The notes under the pieces: generated by a model
Seen by the model: the letters and a program-made list of their open reading frames with translations, nothing else
Told to the model about the DNA's origin: nothing
The model's database searches: none
NCBI RefSeq assembly: GCF_900129315.1
Contig: NZ_FQUS01000023.1
Coordinates: 1 to 64,000, forward strand
DNA length: 64,000 nt
Direction: 5' to 3'
DNA from: Fodinibius roseus
Lineage (GTDB): Bacteria; Bacteroidota; Rhodothermia; Balneolales; Balneolaceae
Translations under genes and position numbers: made by a program
Part shown: in pieces, positions 36,801 to 43,592 of the stretch
Numbering within the stretch: the first letter of the stretch is position 1
Layout of the letters: every line of letters starts with the position of its first letter

Positions 36801-38819
36801 TGTGCCCGAAGACCAAACAAGGCAGGGTGTCCCGTTCCCTAAAAAATCTATCACCTGAACCGAGGAGAGCTGATCGATGTACGGCAGTCCCCCGATCGTT
36901 TTCTGATCGAGGAACCGATTGCCGTTGGCGTTGATCCAGTACCGTACTTCCCCCCGGCCGATGTACAACAGATCAGCGGTGCCGCTGCCGTCCAGGTCCA
37001 CCAGCCGAATACGTCTCCCGTCGAATTCGGAACTGCATTCAAGATAAGGAGCATCGCCCATAACGACTCCCCGGCCGAATCGGCCCCGTCCCTTGTTGGG
37101 CCAGTATTCTATGCTCCCGTTGGTAATCCGAACCTGATCCGGCAGGCCATCGCCGGTCATATCTGCAAAAAAGTAGTTGAGCCCGGGATCAGCGCCCAGT
37201 GTTGGGAGTTCACTCTCACTGCCGGATGCAGGCTTTGCGATCGTTCTCGGCGCCCCGAACCCCTCCCTCCCCCTGGATGGATACCAGACAATCCGGTCCT
37301 GTTCCATATGCACCAGGTCCGGCCTGCCGTCTCCGGTAAGATCGATAAGCCGGGTAAATTGTTCTCCCCGGGTCGTCCCGATAAACGTCTTGTGGGCTGA
37401 CCATCTCCCCGTATCCCGTTCATATTCGTAAAAACCCGCCTCTCGCCCCTTCAGAACAGCGAGATTCATGTTCCCGTCAACGTTAAAATCACTCAGGGAG
37501 TACGACCCGAACGTTGCCGATGGCTTTTCCGCTACGCTCCGCTGCTTCCCCAGCCGGCCATCTCCCAGGTTTCTCTTGTAGTACCAGGCCTGATTGGACT
37601 CAAACAGGATGCCGGGCAGCCCCTCACCATAGAGATCTATCCACTTGTAGTTTAAACTGCCGATCCCCACCGGGGCGTTTTCGGTAGTCTGGACCTGAAC
37701 AGCCTGAAAATGATCGGCGGACTCCGGCTGCGTGTAATCAAACTGCAAGGGAGGGACGGATTTTTCCCGGTACACGCCGCTCTCGGAATTCCTCCGATAA
37801 CCCGTATAGCTGAGGCTTTCCAGGGTGGTACCCGCCTCTTGCTCATGGTGAGCGAAGTCTACGCTCCCGACCAGAGTGGCGTCTTCCCCCAATTCCTCCG
37901 GGAAATGATGAAACATCAACACTCTTCGGCACAGCCGATAGGTACGTACCTCAAATCCGGGGGTATGTACGGAATATGGATCGGGTCGGCTCAGCCACGA
38001 GCCTGTAGGTTCATAGGAGGAAGCGGCGTCACTCGCATGCTCCCCGTAGTCAAAAAGGACCTCGAATAGCCATTCACGGTCATCCGCCTCAGGTTCCCCC
38101 GGGGACAGCGGAATGGTATTCCCATAGGAGATCCGCTTCAGATACCGCTGGGCCATCTGTGACCGGTTTTTCTCAAAGATGGCCTCTCTGTTTACCCTTT
38201 CCCGATTCTCCTTTTTATACTCATATGTTATAGCATTCCCATACGGGTCATATTGCGCCTCCAACAGCCAGCGAAAAGTTCGTGTCTCATCCTGCGGATC
38301 CGAAATTCGCGTGCTTCCGTCACTCTGCAAGCCAAAAACAGACGCGATATTTTCCGAATCTCTCATGCGCCAGTGTACTCTTTTTGTCTCCTTGTGGACC
38401 CATTTTTCGAACCGAAGAAAACGCTGCTCTTTCCCGCTTCTGTAGAGGTGAATCTTATACCCAGCCGTCTCAAACGACACGGGCTCCCGCCCCCCGGTAT
38501 CATCATTAAGGAAGGGGACCAGTTCATTCCCATCGAACTGACATTTTTCTCCGCCGCTATATTCCGGAAATCCCTCTTTTAAACTCAGGCTGACAGCAGG
38601 CAAACCGGACAATTCCCACCCGGCGCCAAATGCCGAATTACTTTTATTGGAGTGGTAAGTTAATGAGAGATCGGGGGTAAAGCCGGAACGGCCGGAAGTC
38701 AAAGGAATATCGACGGCTATAGTTGCCACACCGGAGGAGGGATTCACATTAATCTGATGTGCGACTTCAAGATCCTGAAGATCTTTAGCGGCAAATGTTA
38801 TGTCAGATGGGTGGTTCAT
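30855..38819 (-). CDS. Fused TcB-TcC toxin cocoon protein (SpvB/TcdB plus RHS core) with novel C-terminal region
   Basis: A 2654-residue fusion of the B and C components of a Tc toxin. The N-terminus is SpvB-like (GVATIAVDIPLTSGRSGFTP). FG-GAP-like repeats at about 480-645 (LTGDGRPDLV, MTGDGLPDQV, LDGSGTADLL) should form the propeller that docks on TcA. The TcdB middle domain has SYGYSAEHYLRDRQNGRDWI near 700 and YDGEERAFQGFGVVDRYDSE near 765. RHS/YD repeats follow from about 1370 and close at 2043-2105 with YYFGYRYYAPWIGNWLSPDP. The autoprotease-type pair is DPIG near 2078 and DQNG near 2102. The last 550 residues are the putative cargo: a short beta/helical part, an acidic Ser/Glu/Pro linker (2188-2270) and a glycine-rich beta region with no cysteine. 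The ATG at 38819 has AGGGA seven bases upstream and is preferred to 38888, whose extra 23 residues overlap a palindrome. Confidence 0.9.
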   Translation of the reverse strand: MNHPSDITFAAKDLQDLEVAHQINVNPSSGVATIAVDIPLTSGRSGFTPDLSLTYHSNKSNSAFGAGWELSGLPAVSLSLKEGFPEYSGGEKCQFDGNELVPFLNDDTGGREPVSFETAGYKIHLYRSGKEQRFLRFEKWVHKETKRVHWRMRDSENIASVFGLQSDGSTRISDPQDETRTFRWLLEAQYDPYGNAITYEYKKENRERVNREAIFEKNRSQMAQRYLKRISYGNTIPLSPGEPEADDREWLFEVLFDYGEHASDAASSYEPTGSWLSRPDPYSVHTPGFEVRTYRLCRRVLMFHHFPEELGEDATLVGSVDFAHHEQEAGTTLESLSYTGYRRNSESGVYREKSVPPLQFDYTQPESADHFQAVQVQTTENAPVGIGSLNYKWIDLYGEGLPGILFESNQAWYYKRNLGDGRLGKQRSVAEKPSATFGSYSLSDFNVDGNMNLAVLKGREAGFYEYERDTGRWSAHKTFIGTTRGEQFTRLIDLTGDGRPDLVHMEQDRIVWYPSRGREGFGAPRTIAKPASGSESELPTLGADPGLNYFFADMTGDGLPDQVRITNGSIEYWPNKGRGRFGRGVVMGDAPYLECSSEFDGRRIRLVDLDGSGTADLLYIGRGEVRYWINANGNRFLDQKTIGGLPYIDQLSSVQVIDFLGNGTPCLVWSSGTPRHAEFPIRYLPLTSGVKPGLLIGAQNSMGKETQLSYGYSAEHYLRDRQNGRDWISRLPSHRTVVDRLEVVDHIGNTRFEQRFEYHDGFYDGEERAFQGFGVVDRYDSETHRERSDMDIPEAEFTDPVCIRTWFHSGLPGWEKQRSEQYYQGDGEVRRQVGHEMENTAQLSAEEYFKLFQALAGRLVRTEVYGLGREGERRTHPFQVSQHRFLLRRIQPGYREYDPCVASFPRESLNYQYEEASGDPRIEHSLNLEIDSYGQVRSSATVAYPRRMGTLDEQVRYQIRLERRRIRSYDEDERYALGIPLQQETFELHGITPGEGASYFDMGSLQRGINEALDREIPFHTSFTGGPQSRLVRWNKTYYWDNDRTGVLPWAATGSPVLVHHREEACFDTGFLTDALDERYSADMAADEGAYENHDGYWWKSGPTFFYREPEAFYLPERKEHLQGGSSGYTFDEPYFLTPVSITDALDNRISAEIDYHLLAPDRITDYNDNVSEVRYDPLGMIELATSYGDILSREDTIEQYGHESLENYTDPSSISFEEIVDAPETFVQGAGGLFFYELGSWTRRRKPLRSVALDREQWVHDGEGNRQPESEVQVTINYLDGFGRSLQTKTLAESGDAIARDEEGAVLTDRGEPVLHPSDTRWRVSGHTVYNNKQKVVRQFEPFFSSGYDYEPDDILEQFGYSNLTHYDAMGREIRTDYPDGSRGRVEISPWEVRQYDPNDTVLGSLYEMRVEAEAGEGDPEMEALEKARQHRETPVISHLDPLGRPFMTEEQNGDGTLRRMRTEMDYAGNPVRVVDPRTLEAFTYSRDMLGRVFYERSMDAGEKRQFIDALDRPLHQWDGREVHQQIRYDSLDRITRVNVDGARGMDHATERYRYGEHPAIADARLKNLRGRMTEQYDSAGVLRVGRCDLTGQVLDRSRQLTEDYKDIPDWTTIDAVSLQEEGYVTRLQYDALARTREEQLPEGSLRRYRYNQSGAIARVEVSTADGAVSEQPVLRDAAYNANGQRIQAILGNGVIQTFHYDDRTKRLGRLTAHRPSVGDEEGRQYQNIRYTYDPAGNITHLIDTARPNGASILAEPRSCSYTYDAFYQLIRAEGRTHRALETGDYNHDPETEGFRKGTRHIGLNNAEVIRNYTREYHYDLGGNLESMIHITNLDSGANRWRRDYRISERSNRSLPAEEMSGLPVSDPESRFDGNGNTLYLPHLSRIEWDYRNQLSRAVIVEREGRPDDVEYYGYGADNQRVRKVHERVTDVASGTTEITEKIYLDGCEIKRVRSGDSELLKRYTVHLTDGAQRLGLMHRWERDTFNRETDDPDTVKFHYQLTDRLGSAAMELNEGGELISYEEYFPYGGSAFIAGSQADVNLKEYRYSGKEQDDATRLYYFGYRYYAPWIGNWLSPDPIGPGDSLNLYQYVRNNPVNLVDQNGLYPFGVDSNIYQRRSEEGRLISGFSLSITSDGEELFSFHGEIEGTVPELLEALPEFVEIREFGFIPIRELAREDLRRRTREMLESRDDSTGEEAPEASSERDTEEEATSGETEATAPEPSGEPASPTGGESGGNPSEETGSAEEEDTAITIDIEGETREPDQPPEEILETLPDRLGQLEVNETLVLNMNVEASVHAGVGGSVSLGVGAQITRTADDPDAYQIQLEVKAGGALGVGEEAQGEGAAADAGIRLRGRTTLDFAGEQAAGDILEMMERFSEVESEEDLQETMEHLFPHISRARGDVGLTIEPELPVVSLMAGISGGGEYRVIEGQPHVGQTLSVVGTAGAEPPAYLDIPGVSPGGLQGLLPVPDVLESFAGQYGFPRLNVGGETSISGYVPLPAAFEYQMGNISAEELAETATIEIASQGSIEIGRTKFVGTYTIRLTNLRELADDLEVSLNELLQNLEAGELTMRDWEELLSEMSPEYRNNFSAELKIEQQVFNGIRLRAPGVTTTGGVRRSIEIYRGSFAEPWEAFQAWRQFNRGTLLPSR

Positions 38820-39274
38820 CAGTTCATCCCTGCTATTATGTGTTTTAATAATCCAGCAGTGACCTTCGAACAACTTCGAAGGCTGCATATTTTAATAGAT
38901 ATTCGTCGTATCCACCGAATCAGATTTTTCCCTGCTGTGATAAAATTTCCCTTCTATTATACTATACGTAAAAACCGGGGAAAGTACGACACAATTTTTT
39001 ATTGGTTACCGGAGTATCCGTGTTTCAGCCAATATAACCGGCAACTGACCAGGTACGATGTGATTGCCGGAGAATACGGCGGGACCAACCAAGTCGCCGA
39101 AGTACCGGTCAAGACAGGGAGAAGCTATTCCTGAATTATTAGACGAAGTCCTGATCAAGGCCAAACTGATAGAGCTGAAAGCCAATCCCGATCGTACTGC
39201 GGGCGGCGTTACTCCGGAAGGCCGGCAATTGAGATGTGAGTGCCAAAACCCACCCTGCGAGATAAGGGGCCGGG
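38820..39274. other. Gene-poor flank between the tc locus and the MATE gene
   Basis: A 455-base gap. The left part is the tc leader described separately. The right part (39064-39321, plus strand) contains a frame of 85 codons whose middle (AIPELLDEVLIKAKLIELKA) has normal-looking codon use, but it overlaps the MATE 3' end antisense and matches no family I know. It may be a gene remnant. No inverted repeats or target duplications typical of a mobile-element edge were seen. Confidence 0.3.
38863..38882. promoter_or_regulatory. Perfect 8-4-8 inverted repeat upstream of the tc genes
   Basis: CCTTCGAA-CAAC-TTCGAAGG is a perfect inverted repeat 44 bases upstream of the TcB-TcC start codon. It could be an operator for a dimeric regulator or a leader hairpin. 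On the minus strand a TATAAT-like hexamer lies further upstream (complement of 38956-38961), so the palindrome would fall in the first part of the transcript. No regulator gene is adjacent. Confidence 0.45.
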
Positions 39275-40576
39275 CTACGTCGCGCGCAAAATATGCCGGG
39301 GTGCGTAGCAGGTCAGCGTAACACCGCGGGCAATCATAAAAAGCGTTAACGCCATCCAAAGGGCATGGTTATCCAGAAACGGGACGCCGATAAAATAGGC
39401 GGGAAGGAAGCATCCGAGCGTGGCCATAATCATCGCATCGCGCATGGGTCCCGTTGCCGTAGCTCCGATGAATACTCCATCCCAGATATAGGAAAAGCTG
39501 CTTACGAGAGGACCCGCAACGGTCCATAAAAAATAGATCATGGCCATATCGATCACCTCCTGCTGATCGGTAAATATCTGCAAAATATGTACGTTAAAAA
39601 CGGCATACACCGCCGATGCCAGCAGTCCGATCCCCGTACCCCAAATGAAGCAGTATTTCACGGTAAGCTTCACCCGCTTTTGTTGGCCGCTCCCCGTATG
39701 TCGGCCGACAAGGCTTTCCGCGGCATAGGCAAAGCCGTCGGTGCCGTACGAAACGATCATCCAGAGCTGCAGCAGGATGGAGTTGGCAGCCAGCACCACG
39801 TCTCCGAACGAAGCAGACTTGGCCGTAAAAAAGGAAAAAGTAAATATAAGGCAGAGGGTACGAATAAAGATATCACGGTTCACGAAGAAGAACTTTTTGA
39901 GCGCCTCCATCTCCAGCAACAGTGTGTGGACGTAACCGCTCAGCCATGCCCTGTACCGGGTGAAAAGCAGTACCACCGCCAGCAACAACCCCGTATAACG
40001 GGCAATCAGCGTGCCCCAGGCCACCCCATCCACATGCATGCCGAGACTATATACAAAATAAACATCAAGAGCGATGTTAAGAGCGTTTAAAACGATAGTC
40101 ACGATCATGGGATAGCGGGCATTCTGCATCCCCAGAAACCATCCGTTAATGGCATAGAGTCCGAGCGTGGCCGGCGCCGTATAAATACGAATATTAAAAT
40201 AGATCCGGGTATAATGCTCGACCTCCGGCGATGCTTCCACCAGCCAAAAGCTGAGATCTGCGATCCAGACCTGCAGTAAAAGTAGCAGCAGGCTAAACAG
40301 TCCCGCCACCGTCAGCGCCCGTGCCAGGGTCATGATGCTTTCATTCTTATTCTCTTCGCCGAAAGCCTGGGCCGTAAGACCGGTTGTGCCCATGCGCAGG
40401 AAACCGAATCCCCAGAAAATAAAGTTGAAAATCATCCCGCCTAAGGCGATAGCCCCGAGATAGTAGGCCTCCTCCAGATGTCCCACCAGCGCCGTATCCA
40501 CGGCCCCCAGAAGGGGAACCGATAAATTACTGATGATGTTGGGTATAGCCAGATTTAGAATCTTCCGGTTCAGCAA
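39275..40576 (-). CDS. MATE-family efflux transporter (DinF-like)
   Basis: A 433-residue inner-membrane exporter with about 12 helices in two similar halves. The first helix region reads LAIPNIISNLSVPLLGAVDT followed by ALVGHLEE, the usual MATE N-terminal signature. The second half begins near 235 with VNRDIFIRTLCLIFTFSF. MATE proteins export drugs or metabolites using Na+ or H+; the substrate here is unknown. The likely start is the TTG at 40576, because an in-frame stop lies five codons upstream and no ATG occurs near the N-terminus. It begins 15 bases after the MgtC gene stop, so both are on one transcript. Confidence 0.9.
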   Translation of the reverse strand: MLNRKILNLAIPNIISNLSVPLLGAVDTALVGHLEEAYYLGAIALGGMIFNFIFWGFGFLRMGTTGLTAQAFGEENKNESIMTLARALTVAGLFSLLLLLLQVWIADLSFWLVEASPEVEHYTRIYFNIRIYTAPATLGLYAINGWFLGMQNARYPMIVTIVLNALNIALDVYFVYSLGMHVDGVAWGTLIARYTGLLLAVVLLFTRYRAWLSGYVHTLLLEMEALKKFFFVNRDIFIRTLCLIFTFSFFTAKSASFGDVVLAANSILLQLWMIVSYGTDGFAYAAESLVGRHTGSGQQKRVKLTVKYCFIWGTGIGLLASAVYAVFNVHILQIFTDQQEVIDMAMIYFLWTVAGPLVSSFSYIWDGVFIGATATGPMRDAMIMATLGCFLPAYFIGVPFLDNHALWMALTLFMIARGVTLTCYAPRHILRAT

Positions 40577-40591
40577 CTCGGGATGTATGCG

Positions 40592-41086
40592 TTAATCGTT
40601 TGACTTATCGTTGTACCAACGCCGGCGAACCTGTTGAATGAAGCGCTCAATATATCCCAGTCCATATAAAATCACAATAGCGAGAACCGTGAGGATAGCG
40701 GCCAGAAGGTAGCGTTCCAACGCTACGGCAATACCGATTGCTGCCACGAAAAGAATAGAAGCGGCGGTTGTCAAACCCTCAACGGTTTCATCTTTATTCC
40801 TGAAAATAATGGTCCCCGCTCCCAGGAAACTGATCCCGGTAATAATGGCCTCCATGATACGAATCGGATCCGCTTGAATGGACCCTGCAAAGGCGTCTAC
40901 CCCGCTATAATTCGTAATCATTACATTCCCCAGCACCACAAGCAACGAGGAGGCACCGGCGACAAGCATATGGGTGCGAAGACCGGCCGGTTTTTGCGCC
41001 AGTTCACGCTCCATGCCCAGAAGTCCCCCCAGAAACATTGCAAAAAGCACTTTAATAATCGGATCCCCAATTGAATACAGTTCCAT
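40592..41086 (-). CDS. MgtC/SapB-family inner-membrane protein
   Basis: A 164-residue protein with four to five membrane helices. It carries the family motif LGGLLGMERELAQKPAGLRT near residues 19-38 and SFLGAGTIIFRNKDETVEGL near 90-109, which mark the MgtC N-terminal domain. It lacks the C-terminal ACT-like domain of Salmonella MgtC, as most free-living homologues do. MgtC proteins are tied to growth under low Mg2+ and to F-ATPase control. The actual role here is unknown. It precedes the MATE gene by 15 bases. Confidence 0.9.
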   Translation of the reverse strand: MELYSIGDPIIKVLFAMFLGGLLGMERELAQKPAGLRTHMLVAGASSLLVVLGNVMITNYSGVDAFAGSIQADPIRIMEAIITGISFLGAGTIIFRNKDETVEGLTTAASILFVAAIGIAVALERYLLAAILTVLAIVILYGLGYIERFIQQVRRRWYNDKSND

Positions 41087-41442
41087 ATTATACCTGTTTT
41101 ATTGTGTTAGAAGTCGTTGCAAAACCGTTCTTTTGTCCAATGTCGGTGTTATCGGTCGGTTAAAATTCTCACATATGGGTTATATGCTGCGATTCCAACC
41201 TCCCTCTGGTTTTGACTTTGGACAAAATTTCTGGTTTTTCAAAGATTTCTGTTAATTATATAGTATACCCGGATCAATGCCACCCTGATCATTCCGAAGA
41301 GCTGAAAGTTGTCGGAATGCTCCGGGACCGGCAAGAGGTCAGGGTAGATTTTTAAACCTTCCCGCATTATGTATATTCAACACTCAGCGCCTGACTTTGT
41401 TCTCATAAGATTGACAATTTTTTTACAAAAAACCTACTCCAA
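41087..41442. other. Divergent intergenic region carrying repeat copy B
   Basis: A 356-base gap between the MgtC gene (minus) and the thiopurine methyltransferase gene (plus). About 135 bases of it are the dispersed repeat listed next. The rest should hold promoters for both genes. No ORF. Confidence 0.5.
41104..41240 (-). repeat. Dispersed intergenic repeat, copy B
   Basis: Read on the minus strand this segment aligns along its whole length with 47066-47199 on the plus strand. Shared blocks include GAAAAACCAG, GGGAGGTTGGAA, CGCAGCATATAACC, ATTGGACAAAAGA and CGGTTTTGCAA. The arms TTTTGTCCAA (41131-41140) and TTGGACAAAA (41218-41227) form a perfect 10-bp inverted repeat enclosing 77 bases. 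It could be a MITE-like element or a structured RNA. It carries no ORF. Confidence 0.75.
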
Positions 41443-42111
41443 ATGGAAATCAGTTACTGGAAAAGCCGGTGGCGGAAGGATAACATCGGCTGGCATATGA
41501 AGGAGATTTATCCCCCGCTGCCCACCTTTTGGCCGCAACTCAATCTCCCGGCCGGAGCCCGGGTACTGGTGCCGCTGTGTGGCAAGAGCCACGATTTAGA
41601 CTGGCTGGTTTCCAGGGGGCTTAACGTGACCGGTGTGGAGCTGTCGCTGAAAGCATTGCAGGAGGTCATGCGAAGGTCCGCAAAACCATTCACACGCACA
41701 GAAAGCCATGGTTTCCCCGTTTTTAAATCAGAATCCATGGAGCTCTGGCAGGGCGATTTTTTACGATTACCCAACGCCCCCCTCCATCCCGTAGACGCTG
41801 TATACGATAAAGCCTCCCTGGTAGCATTGCCCGCCGCAATGAGGAAAAGGTATGCAAAAAAGCTTCTTGAACTGCGAGACAGCCATACTCAAATACTACT
41901 GCAAAGTTTCGAATACCAACAGGAGGAAATGAACGGACCTCCTTTTTCTGTGCCTGAACGGGAAATAAAGAAACTTTTTGGGAGCTCGTTTAACCTGAAC
42001 CTCCTGCTGGAACAATCGAAATTCGAAGAAGTTAAAAAATTCCATGAGCGGGGGTTATCCTCCTTTTTTATTGAAAAGGTATACCTCCTGTCGCCCGGGA
42101 GACCGATTTAA
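41443..42111 (+). CDS. tpm: Thiopurine S-methyltransferase family protein
   Basis: A 222-residue SAM-dependent methyltransferase of the bacterial TPMT family. It has the characteristic opening YWKSRWRKDNIGWH (residues 5-18), then VLVPLCGKSHDLDWLVSRGL (41-60), the SAM-binding loop, GVELSLKA near 64 and DAVYDKASLVALP near 110-122. Bacterial members methylate selenium and tellurium compounds and thiopurines and can give metalloid resistance. The native substrate here is not known. It is followed by a good terminator and is a single-gene unit. Confidence 0.93.
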   Translation: MEISYWKSRWRKDNIGWHMKEIYPPLPTFWPQLNLPAGARVLVPLCGKSHDLDWLVSRGLNVTGVELSLKALQEVMRRSAKPFTRTESHGFPVFKSESMELWQGDFLRLPNAPLHPVDAVYDKASLVALPAAMRKRYAKKLLELRDSHTQILLQSFEYQQEEMNGPPFSVPEREIKKLFGSSFNLNLLLEQSKFEEVKKFHERGLSSFFIEKVYLLSPGRPI

Positions 42112-42120
42112 CGAAGAACA

Positions 42121-42158
42121 GGCAAGGGTCGACTTAACCCTCGCCGTCAGCTTTTTTT
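42121..42158 (+). terminator. Rho-independent terminator after tpm
   Basis: GGCAAGGGT (42121-42129) pairs with ACCCTCGCC (42137-42145) with one mismatch and a 7-base loop. A run of seven Ts follows at 42152-42158. It begins 10 bases after the stop codon. Confidence 0.8.
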
Positions 42159-42242
42159 AGTTACAGTTGCATATCAATATGTCGGCATGTATTTTCAAAG
42201 TCATATTTTCGCTAAACACTATAATTATATATCCACCGCCAC

Positions 42243-42722
42243 ATGAATGTTGAACAGCGTAATCGACTCATAAGTATTGTACTGGCAATTATTATCATTG
42301 CATTAGGATATTATCTTTATCGCTCAATTGTAGATCCTTACCAGGAAGTCATTGAACGTGAACAAATGACCGAACGAGTTCGGGAGCGTATGACGACGGT
42401 CCGTGAGGCCCTGAATCTTTACAAACGTCGGGTTGACAGTTTTCCCCCGTCGGATGGAGGGCTCGATACGTTGGTCCACTTCCTGAAAACCGATTCGCTG
42501 ATGTCCATTCAGGCCGACTCAATCCTGGCGCCGGAAGATACGACAGAAGCATTCAACGCAGATTCCCTGATCTATTCCCCGCGTCCCCCTCATTCCAGGT
42601 TTGAATACACCCTCAATGATACGCTGCGTCCACAGATCTATCTGCTCGAAGATCCGGACAGCGAAGACAAGATAGGATCACTCGAAAACACCACCGAACT
42701 CAACGAAGCCAGTTGGAACTAA
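42243..42722 (+). CDS. Membrane-anchored protein with GspG/pseudopilin-like segment
   Basis: A 159-residue protein with one N-terminal membrane helix (LISIVLAIIIIALGYYLY, residues 9-26) and a periplasmic part. The stretch REALNLYKRRVDSFPPSDGG (about 54-73) followed by LDTLVHFL recalls the conserved ALDMYKLDNGRYPT...GL.ALV region of type II secretion pseudopilin GspG. However, the prepilin cleavage motif GFTLIE is absent, so processing by a prepilin peptidase is unlikely. The C-terminal part is acidic and low in hydrophobics. The next gene starts six bases after its stop. No other secretion gene is nearby. Function unknown. Confidence 0.65.
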   Translation: MNVEQRNRLISIVLAIIIIALGYYLYRSIVDPYQEVIEREQMTERVRERMTTVREALNLYKRRVDSFPPSDGGLDTLVHFLKTDSLMSIQADSILAPEDTTEAFNADSLIYSPRPPHSRFEYTLNDTLRPQIYLLEDPDSEDKIGSLENTTELNEASWN

Positions 42723-42728
42723 TGGAAG

Positions 42729-43592
42729 ATGGAGCATCAATATCCCAGTTTAGGGCTTTGCTTTTTTGATAACCAACTCTTCTATGCTGTCAGTCAGCCG
42801 GATGCTTCCCACAGTCTTGCCCGGATAGGATCATTCGACTTTAATACCGATACCACGGAAATGCTGCTGGACGAATCCGATCAACATTTCCGGGGTATTA
42901 AACAAACCGTTGCCCGGCTCAACGATGAGTTTGATATCCGTCACCTTCGTATCCATTCTTTTCCCACCCGGGAGTGCTGGACTACCGTCCCCAAAATTGT
43001 CTATGACAATGCCGACGAGCGGGAACGTCATATCAGCATCCTGATGAGCGGAACGGATCGCAGCCAAATTCAAGCTACCTGGTATAACCTGAGCAATCAA
43101 AAGTATAAATTCCTGCTGTTGCGGGACAAAGCCTACCAAAAGGACCTGCACCAGCTCGCTTCGGATACCGCCACCACCGATCTTATCAGTGATTTCGAAA
43201 TCGGCAGCCGCTGGATACAGCATGCCGATCCCGGGGGATCATTTCTGACCGTCGGTTGCTTCAAGGATTGTATCAGCATCACCTCTTTTATACTGGGCAA
43301 ACTGCGCGGGGCCACCTATATCTCCTTCGACGATATACAGGACCTGCCTTATTTTTGGCTGCAATACACCCGGGAGCTTTCCTGGATGCGCGGGCTGCAC
43401 GAAAAAGTTTACGTCTATGGCCTGGAGACTTTTCGTGTTATTGATATCCTGGAACCCTTCTGGGACGACAGCGGGGAGGTTACCAAGATGGATACGCTCA
43501 ACAAAATACAGATTGACGCCGGGGAGACCACCTACGGTTTCAGCCTCGAGAAAGCCTTCCCCGCCATGATGCTCGCCCTGGATTATCACTGA
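42729..43592 (+). CDS. DUF3822-like protein
   Basis: A 287-residue soluble protein. I recognise no catalytic motif. Its size, the alternating strands near both ends (LGLCFFDNQLFYAVSQ, KVYVYGLETF) and above all its position just ahead of rsmD and coaD match the DUF3822 family of Bacteroidota, thought to have an actin-like ATPase-type fold. Sequence resemblance was judged by eye only. It follows the pseudopilin-like gene by six bases, so these two are likely co-transcribed. An ATG at 42722 is out of frame; 42729 is the first in-frame start. Confidence 0.6.
   Translation: MEHQYPSLGLCFFDNQLFYAVSQPDASHSLARIGSFDFNTDTTEMLLDESDQHFRGIKQTVARLNDEFDIRHLRIHSFPTRECWTTVPKIVYDNADERERHISILMSGTDRSQIQATWYNLSNQKYKFLLLRDKAYQKDLHQLASDTATTDLISDFEIGSRWIQHADPGGSFLTVGCFKDCISITSFILGKLRGATYISFDDIQDLPYFWLQYTRELSWMRGLHEKVYVYGLETFRVIDILEPFWDDSGEVTKMDTLNKIQIDAGETTYGFSLEKAFPAMMLALDYH

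Noticed and set aside
21373..38582. Many long frames on the plus strand opposite the two tc genes
   Set aside because: They are antisense shadows of the high-GC giant genes, have no family motifs and lack plausible starts or spacing.
38820..38888. Longer N-terminus for the TcB-TcC protein starting at 38888
   Set aside because: The ATG at 38819 has a good AGGGA site at proper spacing, and the extra codons overlap a perfect palindrome and do not resemble the SpvB start.
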